The position numbers and the translations under genes are program-made. Below are positions 52,856 through 60,515 of a DNA stretch of 60,515 nucleotides, piece by piece. Within the stretch, counting starts at the first letter, position 1. Every line of letters begins with the position of its first letter. This stretch comes from Clostridiales bacterium (GTDB lineage: Bacteria > Bacillota > Clostridia > Oscillospirales > CAG-272), in assembly GCA_021202555.1 (NCBI GenBank), contig JAJQCT010000001.1, forward strand, positions 1 through 60,515, in the 5' to 3' direction. Below the pieces are notes generated by a model. That model ran no database searches. It worked only from the letters and a program-made list of their open reading frames with translations, and had not been told where the DNA came from.

Positions 52856-54738
52856 TAAGGCTTGAGCTTGAGGGAATAAAGCTCTCGTTTGACGAGAGAA
52901 CGGAAAAATTTGCCGTCGGGGATGACGGCGACCCCGAGCGGTGGAAATTCCGCGAAACCCCGAGCCTTGTTTGCCGCGGCGAGCGCAAATATTTCACCGA
53001 TGCTGAAAAAATTACGCACAAACCTGTCGAAAACGGTGTCGGATGCGGTATTCTCTCGCGATATGAGGGCTTTTGCGGCGAAAATATCATCTTTGAAACA
53101 TTTGTATGGATTGAGGGCGCTTCGGGAAACGTCTTTTTCGAGTGGATTCCGATAAGCGAGCCTGACGGCGGCATTTTATCCGTCGATTTTCCCGCCGCCT
53201 TTGAATTTGACGAGCCGTCCGATACATGGTACACTCTTTTGACCGAGCAGCAGGGACTGATGATTCCGAATACATGGAAAACGCCCATTGGCGGCATTTC
53301 CTTTGACGGAATGTTCGGAACGGCAGGCGCGTATATGCCATGGTTTTCGCAGATTAAAGACGGCGAGGGCTATATCGCGATTTGTGTAACGCCGTGGAAC
53401 GGCAGATATAAAGCGGAGCATCCGAAAGGCGGGGGATTCACGCACGTCGGCGCGCGCTTTGAACCGAGCCTCGGGCGGATGGATTACCGTCGGGTTATGA
53501 GATACACGTTTCTTCACGGCTGCACTTATGCGGGTGTAGCGAAGGTGTACCGACAATATTCAAAGGAGACGGGACTTTTCAGATCTCTTCGCGAAAAAGC
53601 GGCGAAAAATCCGAGTGTTTTTCGCCTTGTCGGCGCGTCCGTCGTCCATACGGGAATAAAGAAAAACGTCGTTCCCGAATCGAGATTTTACGATGGTGAG
53701 CATCCCGAAAACAATTATTCGCTCACTCCGTTTTCCGTTCGAGAAAGGGAAGTGAAAATTCTGCGCGAGCTTGGCGCCGAAAAGGTATATCTGCACCTTG
53801 ACGGATGGGGACAGCCGGGATATGACAACGAGCATCCCGATTACACTCCCGCGTGCCGCGAGGCGGGCGGATGGGAGGGAATGAAATCCCTCGCCGATAC
53901 GCTTCACGAGTGCGGTTATCTTTTCGGAATACACGACCAGTACCGCGACTATTACGAGAGTGCCGCGACATTCGACCCCGAATACGCCTGCATGAATCCC
54001 GACGGCAAAATCCCGGGTCACAGCACATGGGCGGGCGGACGCCAGAAATATCTATGCGCCTCGAACGCGCCATATTACGTCAGGCGGAATTTCGAGGAAA
54101 TCGCGCGTAACGGCGTAAGCCTTGACTGCGCGTATCTCGACGTTTTTACCTGCAACGAGGGCGATGAATGCGCAAATCCGCACCATAAAATGACGCGGCG
54201 CGAATGCCTTTCATATCGCGGCGAATGCTTTGAGTACCTGCTCTCGAAGGGAATACTTACAAGCTCTGAGGAGGTTGCCGACTGGAGCGTCGGCAGTCTC
54301 GTGTTCTGCCACTACGCGCCGTATGATTTCATGATGCGCCCGGCAGGCAGCCCGAAGCGCGGAATCCCCGTGCCGCTTTTCAGCCTTGTATATCACGACG
54401 CTGTTATAGTGCCGTGGGTTATGGAGAAAAACGAGGGCGCGGGCGAGGATTATATGCTTTACGCGCTCATCAACGGAGGGATTCCGTATCTTCTGAGGGA
54501 CGGCGCGTACCCGGGAGCGGACGGCGCCTTCGGTGAGGAAAATCGCGCGGCTCTCAAGGAGGATATAAACCGCTGCCGCAGCGTGTCGAAGCTTCACGAA
54601 AAGGTTGCGTTTTGCGAGCTGACAAATCACGAAACGCTCGACGACGCGGGCAGGCTCCAGCGAAGCACCTTTGAGGACGGAACTACCGTCACCGTTGATT
54701 TTGAAAAGGGAACTTATAAGATTGAATCTTGCGGTTAA
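52852..54738 (+). CDS. GH129/DUF5696-like glycoside hydrolase, candidate alpha-N-acetylgalactosaminidase
   Basis: 628 aa. An N-terminal beta-sandwich (about 1-230) is joined to a barrel with VYLHLDGWGQPGYDNEHPDY (near 314-333), YLFGIHDQYRDYYESA (near 358-373), SLDCAYLDVFTC (near 423-434) and ILTSSEEVADW. This layout fits the GH101-related GH129/DUF5696 group; GH129 releases alpha-GalNAc from mucin-type Ser/Thr stems inside bifidobacteria, also next to an N-acetylhexosamine kinase. The family call is from memory of patterns; the substrate is inferred from neighbours. No signal peptide. Confidence 0.65.
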   Translation: MIRLELEGIKLSFDERTEKFAVGDDGDPERWKFRETPSLVCRGERKYFTDAEKITHKPVENGVGCGILSRYEGFCGENIIFETFVWIEGASGNVFFEWIPISEPDGGILSVDFPAAFEFDEPSDTWYTLLTEQQGLMIPNTWKTPIGGISFDGMFGTAGAYMPWFSQIKDGEGYIAICVTPWNGRYKAEHPKGGGFTHVGARFEPSLGRMDYRRVMRYTFLHGCTYAGVAKVYRQYSKETGLFRSLREKAAKNPSVFRLVGASVVHTGIKKNVVPESRFYDGEHPENNYSLTPFSVREREVKILRELGAEKVYLHLDGWGQPGYDNEHPDYTPACREAGGWEGMKSLADTLHECGYLFGIHDQYRDYYESAATFDPEYACMNPDGKIPGHSTWAGGRQKYLCASNAPYYVRRNFEEIARNGVSLDCAYLDVFTCNEGDECANPHHKMTRRECLSYRGECFEYLLSKGILTSSEEVADWSVGSLVFCHYAPYDFMMRPAGSPKRGIPVPLFSLVYHDAVIVPWVMEKNEGAGEDYMLYALINGGIPYLLRDGAYPGADGAFGEENRAALKEDINRCRSVSKLHEKVAFCELTNHETLDDAGRLQRSTFEDGTTVTVDFEKGTYKIESCG

Positions 54739-54804
54739 TTCCATATGGTGATAACAAAAACCTTCTCGCTTTTACGAAAAAAATAACTTTGAAAGGATGA
54801 CTAT

Positions 54805-55902
54805 ATGACATCTGAAAATGAACTTTACAGCATAATCGAGCGCTTTTTGCCGGGCGAATGCGCGCACGGCTCCATCGCCTCGCCTTACGGTCGCGGACAT
54901 ATAAACGATACCTACCGTGTCGCCGCATCCGGGAAGGAATATATTCTCTAGCGCGTAAACACATCAGTTTTCACCGATCCCGACGCGCTTTCCGAAAATA
55001 TCGAGGCTGTAAGCGAATGGATTCGCCGAAAGGTATCGCTGCTTGGCGGCGATCCTGACCGCGAGGCGCTGAAAATGCTGAAATGCGATGACGGAAAAGC
55101 GTACTGCCGCGACAGCGAGGGCGGTGTGTGGCGCATGAGACTTTTCGTCAAAAATACGAAAAGCGTCGATTTTGTCGAAACCCTTGATCAGTTTCGCGAA
55201 ATCGGCAGGACGTTCGGCAATTTTCGCCGTCAGCTCACCGATTTTCCGGTCGGGACGCTTCACGAAACGATTCCGAACTTCCATAATACCCCGCTGCGTT
55301 TCGATGCATTTCGCACGGCGCTTGCGAACGACGAGTTTAATCGCGCGCGCGGAGTATCACGAGAGGCGGAGGAGCTTTTGAAAAGGGAGAATTTCTCAAA
55401 AACGCTCGCCTCGCTTGAGGCTGACGGCACACTCAAAGCAAGCGTTACGCACAACGATACAAAGGTCAACAATGTCCTGCTTGATGAGAAAACGGGACGC
55501 GGCGTCTGCGTCATCGATCTTGATACTGTGATGCCCGGGCTTTCAGTGAACGATTTCGGTGACTCGATTCGCTCGGGTACGAATACGGGCGCTGAGGATG
55601 AGAGCGACGCGTCGCGCGTTTCGTGCAGCCTTGAGCTTTACCGCGCGTATACGGAGGGATTTCTTGCCGGCACCTCGGGCGAGCTTACAAACGCTGAAAT
55701 CGAAAATCTTCACGTCGGCGCGATGATGATGACTTATGAATGCGCGCTTCGGTTCCTGACGGACTATCTTTCGGGCGATGTTTATTTCAAAACCTCATAT
55801 GACGGGCAAAACCTCTCCCGCTGCCGCTCTCAGCTTGCACTTCTTTCCGATATGGAGAAAAAATCTGACGAAATGCTAAAAATCGCGCGTGAATTTGCAT
55901 AA
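54805..55902 (+). pseudogene. nahK: N-acetylhexosamine 1-kinase (NahK-like), interrupted by an amber codon
   Basis: 365 codons, matching the roughly 360 aa of bifidobacterial NahK. It belongs to the aminoglycoside-phosphotransferase fold and would make GalNAc/GlcNAc 1-phosphate. GRGHINDTYRV (about 31-41) is the nucleotide loop, VTHNDTKVNNVLLDEKTG (near 213-230) the catalytic loop and CVIDLDTVMPGLSVNDFGDSIRSG the metal motif. Codon 49 is TAG in YIL-stop-RVNTSVF, where the family has Gln (ILQR); one C-to-T change explains it. AAAGGA seven bases before sets the start. TAG ends other genes here, so general read-through is unlikely. Confidence 0.82.
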
Positions 55903-55958
55903 AGCGTGTAACATTCGCGCCGCGGCTTCTATATATAAGGTGAAGGGAGGTGATGTAA

Positions 55959-56990
55959 ATGCACAAACGAATGCTTACTGTCTACAGCATAGCTCACGCG
56001 GCTGTTGATTTTTCCTGCGCTTTTCTGGTTTATCGGACAATGCTCGACCTTACAGGTCTGCCGCTTTGCCTTCTTCTTTATAATTTCTGCGCTTTCGCGC
56101 TTCAAATGCCCTTCGGGCTTATTTGCGACGATAAAAACCGAAACGGAGTATTCGCCGCCATAGGATGCATTTTTGTGTCGTGCGCGTTTCTGCCGATTCT
56201 TCCCGCCGCCGCGGCGTCGGTAATTGCCGGCATCGGCAACGGGCTTTTCCATGTGGGCGGAGGTCTTGACGTACTCAACGACAGCAAAAATCGGGCGTCC
56301 GCGCTCGGAATTTTCGTCTCTCCCGGAGCGCTCGGACTTTATTTTGGCATGAGCATGGGTCAGGACAGCACGATTCCGACGGCAATTCCCGCGACAGCGC
56401 TTTTGATATTTGCGGCGCTGATTTTGATTTGCTGCCGACATACATATAACGGCTTTCAATCGCAGAATGACCCACCGGAGCTTACGCTTCCGAAGGGAGG
56501 GGTATCGTCGCTGGTTCTTCTCACGCTTGTTGTTGTGCTTCGGTCGTATGTGGGCTTTAACCAGACGTTTTCGTGGAAAAGCGAATGGCACTGGGGGCTG
56601 ATTCTGACGTTAGCCCTTATACTCGGCAAAGCCGCGGGCGGATTTTTGTGTGACCTTATCGGCGCAAGGGCGTCGGCATCGCTCTCGCTCGGACTTGCGG
56701 CGATATGCTATCTTTTCTCCGATTATCCCATAATAGGCACGGCGGCGGTTTTCCTTTTCAATATGTCAATGCCGATTACGCTCTTTGCGGCGGCGCGGCT
56801 TTTGTCGGGTGCAAAGGGATTTGCATTCGGACTTCTGACCTTCGCACTCTTCTTGGGATTTTTGCCGACATGGTACGGACTGCCCTCACTCCTGACGGAG
56901 CCGTGGGCAATGGCGGCAGCGTCCGCTGTCTCCGCCGTGCTGCTTTTCGCGGGACTTAAATGCGAGAGCGGGGAGCATGAAAAATGCTGA
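55959..56990 (+). CDS. MFS-type membrane transporter
   Basis: 343 aa, very hydrophobic, about 10-12 membrane helices. An MFS-like cytoplasmic loop FGLICDDKNRNG (near 48-59) and a second LCDLIGARASAS (near 232-243) mark the two halves. The protein is shorter than most MFS carriers (about 400 aa) and resembles the fosmidomycin-resistance-like group. The substrate is unknown; its place 56 bases after the glycan operon allows a sugar role but does not prove it. GGGAGGTGAT precedes the ATG. Confidence 0.7.
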   Translation: MHKRMLTVYSIAHAAVDFSCAFLVYRTMLDLTGLPLCLLLYNFCAFALQMPFGLICDDKNRNGVFAAIGCIFVSCAFLPILPAAAASVIAGIGNGLFHVGGGLDVLNDSKNRASALGIFVSPGALGLYFGMSMGQDSTIPTAIPATALLIFAALILICCRHTYNGFQSQNDPPELTLPKGGVSSLVLLTLVVVLRSYVGFNQTFSWKSEWHWGLILTLALILGKAAGGFLCDLIGARASASLSLGLAAICYLFSDYPIIGTAAVFLFNMSMPITLFAAARLLSGAKGFAFGLLTFALFLGFLPTWYGLPSLLTEPWAMAAASAVSAVLLFAGLKCESGEHEKC

Positions 56991-57319
56991 AAGCGCTCGC
57001 TGTCTCGCTGCTGCTGACGCTTCTTTTAGAGGGATTTTTAGCCTTGATCTGGGGCGTCGGAAACCTCCGTGACGCGCTGCTTATAATTGCGGTCAATGCT
57101 GTGACGAATCCGACAGCGGTCTCCCTTTATTATCTTCTCGGCGGCGGGGCAGCGCTTACAGCTATAATCGAAATATCCGTCGTTTTTGCGGAGTGGCTGA
57201 TTTACCGCATATGGGGACGTGAAACGCATCCGGCGTTTCTGTTTTCGATCACCTCAAACGGCTTTTCGTATTTCGGCGGCATTCTTGTCGAGGCGCTATA
57301 TGTGTCACTTCTGATGTGA
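56984..57319 (+). CDS. Small integral membrane protein, unknown function
   Basis: 111 aa with four probable membrane helices (about 3-22, 28-48, 52-75 and 88-110). Its ATG overlaps the end of the MFS gene by seven bases, so the two are translationally coupled. LLIIAVNAVTNPTAVSLYYL contains a NAVTNP motif seen in small uncharacterised clostridial membrane proteins, but I cannot name a family. Confidence 0.65.
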   Translation: MLKALAVSLLLTLLLEGFLALIWGVGNLRDALLIIAVNAVTNPTAVSLYYLLGGGAALTAIIEISVVFAEWLIYRIWGRETHPAFLFSITSNGFSYFGGILVEALYVSLLM

Positions 57320-57371
57320 CCTCTTGTGCGGAATATACATTGAAAAAAGATTGAAAAGGAGGTATCGGAGC

Positions 57372-57521
57372 ATGAAATTTTTTACTCTTCCCGCTGATGT
57401 GGTTTATACGCCCATGGAAAAGTTCATGGATTCTGTCATCGATTTAATTATTCCCGCGCTCTTGATTGTAGCGGTTATAATCGTTACTGTTATCATTGTT
57501 CGGATAATTAAAAAGAAATAG
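57372..57521 (+). CDS. 49-residue single-pass membrane protein
   Basis: MKFFTLPADVVYTPMEK is followed by one long helix (about 22-44, rich in Ile and Val) and a basic end RIIKKK. GGAGG lies eight bases before the ATG, and a terminator follows, so it is a credible small gene and the last of the MFS run. Function unknown. Confidence 0.6.
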   Translation: MKFFTLPADVVYTPMEKFMDSVIDLIIPALLIVAVIIVTVIIVRIIKKK

Positions 57522-57555
57522 CCGGGCAGGTGCAGCATATGAACAGTCTCATCCA

Positions 57556-57594
57556 CGCCGATGTCTCACCGCACGAGACATCGGCGGGATTTTT
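57556..57594 (+). terminator. Terminator closing the MFS run
   Basis: CGCCGATGTCTC and GAGACATCGGCG form a perfect 12-bp stem, 7-nt loop, followed by GGATTTTT. Confidence 0.9.
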
Positions 57595-57635
57595 GCGTCA
57601 AAACGAAAAAAATAAAAATTTTTCTGCGAAACCCC

Positions 57636-57664
57636 TTGCAATTCTGCGAGAAACGTGTTAAAAT
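57636..57664 (+). promoter_or_regulatory. Promoter of the zinc-uptake operon
   Basis: TTGCAA at 57636-57641, 17-nt spacer, TAAAAT at 57659-57664. The operator candidate starts at the next base. Confidence 0.7.
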
Positions 57665-57685
57665 TGAAATTGAAAATCAAATTCA
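57665..57685 (+). promoter_or_regulatory. Candidate Fur/Zur operator
   Basis: TGAAATTGA-AAA-TCAAATTCA is an inverted repeat with 8 of 9 positions matching. It covers the likely transcription start directly after the -10 box and lies upstream of the Fur-family gene, so autorepression fits. Confidence 0.6.
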
Positions 57686-57703
57686 TTTTTTGAGGGGCTG
57701 AAA

Positions 57704-58108
57704 TTGAAATACACGACAAAGCCGAGACGCGAGCTTCTCGATTTTTTCAAATCACATGACGGCGAATGCTATACCGCCGACGAGCTTGAGGAAAAAATCG
57801 GCGGAAAAATGGGCAAAGCAACGCTTTACAGAACGCTGTCGGCGTTTTCGGATGAGGGAATAATCGTAAAATATTATACGGGCGACGGAATGCCCGCCTC
57901 GTATATGATCAAATCCTCCGAGGAGTGCGATTCGCATTTTCATCTGCGCTGCCTTGTATGCGGAAAGCTCTTTCACGTTGACTGCGATGTCATGGACGAA
58001 ACAATCGAGCATATAAAGCGAGAGCATGGATTTACCGTCGATGTGATTCACTCGACAATGTACGGCGTGTGCCGTGAGTGTGAGGCGAAAAAGCATGAAA
58101 AAGATTAA
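57704..58108 (+). CDS. zur: Fur-family metalloregulator, probably Zur
   Basis: 134 aa. A winged helix (TTKPRRELLDFFKSHDG ... KATLYRTLSAFSDEGIIVKYY, residues 3-55) precedes the dimer domain with the metal motif HFHLRCLVCGKLFHVDC (near 76-92) and the structural CxxC pair completed by CRECE at the end. The operon with znuACB indicates zinc as the signal. Start is TTG at 57704 with GAGGGG six bases before. A close inverted repeat sits at its promoter. PerR or Fur activity cannot be excluded by sequence alone. Confidence 0.85.
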   Translation: MKYTTKPRRELLDFFKSHDGECYTADELEEKIGGKMGKATLYRTLSAFSDEGIIVKYYTGDGMPASYMIKSSEECDSHFHLRCLVCGKLFHVDCDVMDETIEHIKREHGFTVDVIHSTMYGVCRECEAKKHEKD

Positions 58109-59009
58109 ATTTGCTGCATTTGCTGTGGCGATTCTCGCCGCCGCGCTGGCGCTTTTTTCATGTGCGGCATCCTCCGGCGGCGAAAACGAGGACGAAAAGC
58201 TCACAATAATCGCGACGATTTTCCCGCAGTACGACCTTGCGCGCGCTGTAGCGGGAGACCTGGCGAATGTTTCAATGATGATGTCGCCCGAAACGGAAAG
58301 CCACACGTATGAGCCGTCGCTTCGCGACATAGCCGACGTCGGCGCGTCCGATATATTCATTTATACTGGCAGCGGACTTGACGAGTGGGCGGAGGATATA
58401 GCGGCTCTTTTCGGAGACGAGATAATTTCAGTCTCGACCGCAGATGCGGTGACACTCGTTCTCGACGACGACGGGGACGAATACGACGAGCATATATGGA
58501 CCTCCCCCAAAAACGCGATAAAAATCCTGAATCTTATTCTTGAAGCGATAGTGTCGGCTGATCCCGAAAACGAAGCGGCATACAGGGAAAACGCCGAGGC
58601 GTATCTTTCGTTGCTTGAGCGGCTCGACCTTGAATTTGAAGCGGTCGCGGAGGCGCTTGACGGAAAAACCGTCGTCGTTGCCGACAGATTCCCGTTCAAA
58701 TACCTTTTTGACGACTACGGAATCGACTACATTGCAGCACTTGATGGATGCTCGTCAGACAGCGAGCCGTCGCCCGCCGTCATAGCCGAAATGATAACTA
58801 TGGTCGCCGAGGACAATATCCCGTGCGTTTATATCGTTGAGTTTTCCGAGGGCAAAACCGCCTCTTTAATTTCCGAGGCGACGGGATGCCGCGTGCTTTT
58901 GCTCCATTCATGCCATAATGTGACGGCGGAGGATTTGGAGGGCGGGGTGACATACGTCGATATAATGACGGAAAACATCGAAAGCCTCAGAAACCTGTGT
59001 GATAATTGA
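58095..59009 (+). CDS. znuA: Zinc ABC transporter substrate-binding lipoprotein ZnuA/AdcA type
   Basis: 304 aa cluster-9 solute-binding protein. The lipobox is LFSC (Cys about 24). IIATIFPQYDLARAVAGD (about 39-56) and SPETESHTYEPSLRDI (near 67-82) hold the first metal His, DEHIWTSPKNAIKI (near 134-147) the second, VADRFPFKYLFDDYGI the region of the third, and LLLHSCHNVTAED near the end. The His-rich loop of many ZnuA proteins is replaced by a short acidic run (DDDGDEYDEH). It overlaps zur by 14 bases. Confidence 0.9.
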   Translation: MKKIKFAAFAVAILAAALALFSCAASSGGENEDEKLTIIATIFPQYDLARAVAGDLANVSMMMSPETESHTYEPSLRDIADVGASDIFIYTGSGLDEWAEDIAALFGDEIISVSTADAVTLVLDDDGDEYDEHIWTSPKNAIKILNLILEAIVSADPENEAAYRENAEAYLSLLERLDLEFEAVAEALDGKTVVVADRFPFKYLFDDYGIDYIAALDGCSSDSEPSPAVIAEMITMVAEDNIPCVYIVEFSEGKTASLISEATGCRVLLLHSCHNVTAEDLEGGVTYVDIMTENIESLRNLCDN

Positions 59010-59030
59010 AACCCGAAAAAAGGAGATGCC

Positions 59031-59744
59031 ATGGCGCTTATAAAATGTGAAAACGTCGCGCTCGGCTACGAGGATAATGTAGCCGCAGAAAATATAAGTT
59101 TTGAAGTGAATCGAGGGGATTACCTATATATCATCGGCGAAAACGGGTCGGGAAAATCGACGCTGATAAAGGGGCTTCTCGGTCTTATAAAGCCGATTCG
59201 CGGAAAAATCGTGTACGGCGACGGGCTTAAAAAAAACCGTATCGGTTATCTTCCGCAGCAAAAGGACGCGAAAACGGATTTCCCCGCGAGCGTGTACGAG
59301 GTTGTAATCTCGGGCTGCGCGGGCAGGGAGGGGCTCTTGCCGTTTTATTCGCGCGATGCGAAGGAAAGAGCGTGCTCCGCCATGCGAAAGCTTGGGATTC
59401 ACGACCTTCAGAACTGCTCGTTCCGTGAGCTGTCGGGCGGTCAGCGCCAGCGTGTGCTTTTAGCAAGGGCGCTGTGTGCGACAGATTCGCTGCTGCTTCT
59501 CGATGAGCCGTCGTCGGGACTTGATCCTGTCGTCACCGCGGAAATGTACAAAATCACGGACGAGCTTAACAAAATTGACGGCGTGACAGTGATTACCGTG
59601 TCCCATGACCTTCAGGCTGCGGCAGAGGACGCGACGCACATACTTCATATGAAAAAATCGCCGCTCTTTTACGGAACGCGGGACGAATATCTGAAATCCG
59701 ACGTGTGGTCGCGCCTTTCAGGCGCGAATGAAGGCGAAATATAA
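59031..59744 (+). CDS. znuC: Zinc ABC transporter ATP-binding protein ZnuC
   Basis: 237 aa. Walker A is IIGENGSGKSTLIKGLLG (about 34-51), Q-loop YLPQQKD, signature LSGGQRQRVLLARAL (near 134-148), Walker B LLLLDEPSSGLD (near 154-165) and the His switch TVSHD. It powers zinc import with ZnuA and ZnuB. AAAGGAGAT precedes the ATG. Confidence 0.94.
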   Translation: MALIKCENVALGYEDNVAAENISFEVNRGDYLYIIGENGSGKSTLIKGLLGLIKPIRGKIVYGDGLKKNRIGYLPQQKDAKTDFPASVYEVVISGCAGREGLLPFYSRDAKERACSAMRKLGIHDLQNCSFRELSGGQRQRVLLARALCATDSLLLLDEPSSGLDPVVTAEMYKITDELNKIDGVTVITVSHDLQAAAEDATHILHMKKSPLFYGTRDEYLKSDVWSRLSGANEGEI

Positions 59745-59762
59745 CAATTCCGAAGAAAGGGA

Positions 59763-59782
59763 ACTTTCGCCCACGCGAAAGT
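59763..59782 (+). promoter_or_regulatory. Hairpin between the znuB ribosome site and its start codon
   Basis: ACTTTCGC-CCAC-GCGAAAGT, a perfect 8-bp stem. GAAAGGGA (59755-59762) lies directly before it and the znuB ATG 11 bases after. There is no T run. Folding would shorten the ribosome-site spacing from 31 to about 11 bases. Confidence 0.65.
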
Positions 59783-59793
59783 GATATTGAAAA

Positions 59794-60515
59794 ATGGAAC
59801 TTTTTGAAATGCTCTCATCACCCGTAATTCTCAAAATATTTCTTCGCGCCGCCGCCGTCGGCGTATGCGTTTCGATTTGCGCGTCAATGCTCGGCGTGAC
59901 GATGGTGCTTCGCCGAATGTCAATGATAGGCGACGGACTCGCTCACGCAGGCTTCGGCGCACTCGCGGTCGCGACGCTTCTTGATGCGACGGGAAACTTC
60001 AAAACGGAAATCGCGATACCGATAGTTATGGCGGCGTCGCTCCTTCTTATGTATATATCGGAGCGCGGCGTCGCGGGAGACGCGGCAATTGCGGTCGTCT
60101 CAACGGGAATGATGACGCTCGGTGTGCTGATTTTCAGCTTTACCACCGGCTATACCGCGGATATGTGCGCGAGCCTTTTCGGCTCCGCGTCAATTTTGAC
60201 TGTGACAAACGGCGAGCTTGCCGCGTCATTGATTCTCACGGTCGTTGTCGCGCTTGCGTTCGCCCTATTTTATCACAAAATTTTTGCCGTTACCTTCGAC
60301 GAGAGCTTCGCTGCGGCGACGGGAATACACGCTGCGTTTTATAAAATAATCCTCTCGCTTCTTATTTCCGTTACCGTCGTAATCGGCATGAATCTTATCG
60401 GTTCTGTCATGATGTCGGCGCTCATTGTCTTTCCCGCGCTCACGGCGATGAAAATATCGAAAAGCTTCGGTCACGTCATGAAATTTGCGGCGCTTATGTC
60501 CGTTATATCGTTTGC
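59794..60515 (+). CDS. znuB: Zinc ABC transporter permease ZnuB (cut by the window end)
   Basis: At least 240 residues of an ABC-3 permease; the end lies outside the window. SICASMLGVTMVLRRMSMIGDGLAHAGFGALAVA (positions about 27-60) is the typical opening, with MMTLGVLIFSF and the late IGMNLIGSVMMSALIVFPALTAM. The reading frame has a TGA two codons before the ATG, so the start cannot be further upstream. It is separated from znuC by a hairpin. Confidence 0.92.
   Translation, partial: MELFEMLSSPVILKIFLRAAAVGVCVSICASMLGVTMVLRRMSMIGDGLAHAGFGALAVATLLDATGNFKTEIAIPIVMAASLLLMYISERGVAGDAAIAVVSTGMMTLGVLIFSFTTGYTADMCASLFGSASILTVTNGELAASLILTVVVALAFALFYHKIFAVTFDESFAAATGIHAAFYKIILSLLISVTVVIGMNLIGSVMMSALIVFPALTAMKISKSFGHVMKFAALMSVISF

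Noticed and set aside
46615-55902. Alternative genetic code (TGA or TAG read as sense)
   Set aside because: TGA ends many overlapping genes (for example 1372, 4976, 6508) and TAG ends the PBP (23535) and the lipoprotein (29744), so both act as stops here.

Overview
This 60.5-kb window is a gene-dense stretch of a chromosome from a low-to-mid-GC, endospore-forming member of the Bacillota, most likely class Clostridia (an uncultured, gut-type Oscillospirales/Christensenellales-like lineage is my guess). The class call rests on gene order and content: nusB-xseA-xseB-ispA-tlyA-nadK-argR-recN, murB-whiA, hprK, glyQS as a single chain, tilS-hpt-ftsH, pth-mfd-foldase, lepA-hemW, spoIIR, an AbrB/SpoVT-type regulator, a BofC-like protein, strong Shine-Dalgarno sites, TTGACA-17-TATAAT promoters and frequent GTG/TTG starts. 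No rRNA, tRNA, CRISPR array, prophage or complete insertion sequence was seen.

Layout. 1-4976: surface-glycan control cluster behind two consensus promoters: Wzz-type adaptor, tyrosine-kinase BY domain, an anchored surface protein, an LCP ligase and the CpsB-type phosphatase, closed by a strong terminator. 5023-20123: a long plus-strand housekeeping run from nusB to dnaE (DNA repair, isoprenoids, NADP, arginine repression, tyrS, murB, whiA). 20126-25730: BofC-like protein (minus), class A PBP (plus), MalY-type C-S lyase and DUF3737 protein (minus). 25917-34387: hprK; a tetrahydrofolate riboswitch driving folT-folC; a lipoprotein; spoIIR; asnA; a second LCP protein; glyQS. 34451-39027 (minus): AbrB-type regulator, ftsH, hpt, tilS. 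39115-39424: a structured intergenic region with repeated promoter-plus-hairpin modules. 39482-47805: pth, mfd, parvulin-like lipoprotein, lepA, hemW. 47819-49503: an ISL3-transposase fragment and a secreted LamG-like protein. 49660-55902: a cytoplasmic host-glycan operon (GH29, GH20, GH129/DUF5696-like, N-acetylhexosamine kinase). 55959-57521: MFS transporter and two small membrane proteins. 57636-60515: a Zur-type regulator with its operator, then znuA, znuC and znuB, the last cut by the window edge.

How the genes work together. The first cluster sets the length and attachment of a surface polymer through tyrosine phosphorylation, LCP transfer to the wall and CpsB dephosphorylation; a second LCP protein and a PBP add to wall building. 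The folate unit imports and polyglutamylates folate under THF feedback. The zinc unit is self-repressed uptake. The glycan operon has three glycosidases without signal peptides plus a kinase, which fits import of mucin-type oligosaccharides followed by cleavage inside the cell.

Most notable: (i) tandem minus-strand modules of promoter plus two hairpins before tilS, with stems that differ in sequence but keep pairing; (ii) three otherwise well-preserved genes broken by stops (tilS, hemW, and the kinase, where an amber codon sits where the family has Gln); (iii) a hairpin between the Shine-Dalgarno and the start codon of znuB; (iv) an 18-bp palindrome inside the promoter spacer of the second LCP gene. 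All domain calls are from reading the sequence; no database search was possible.
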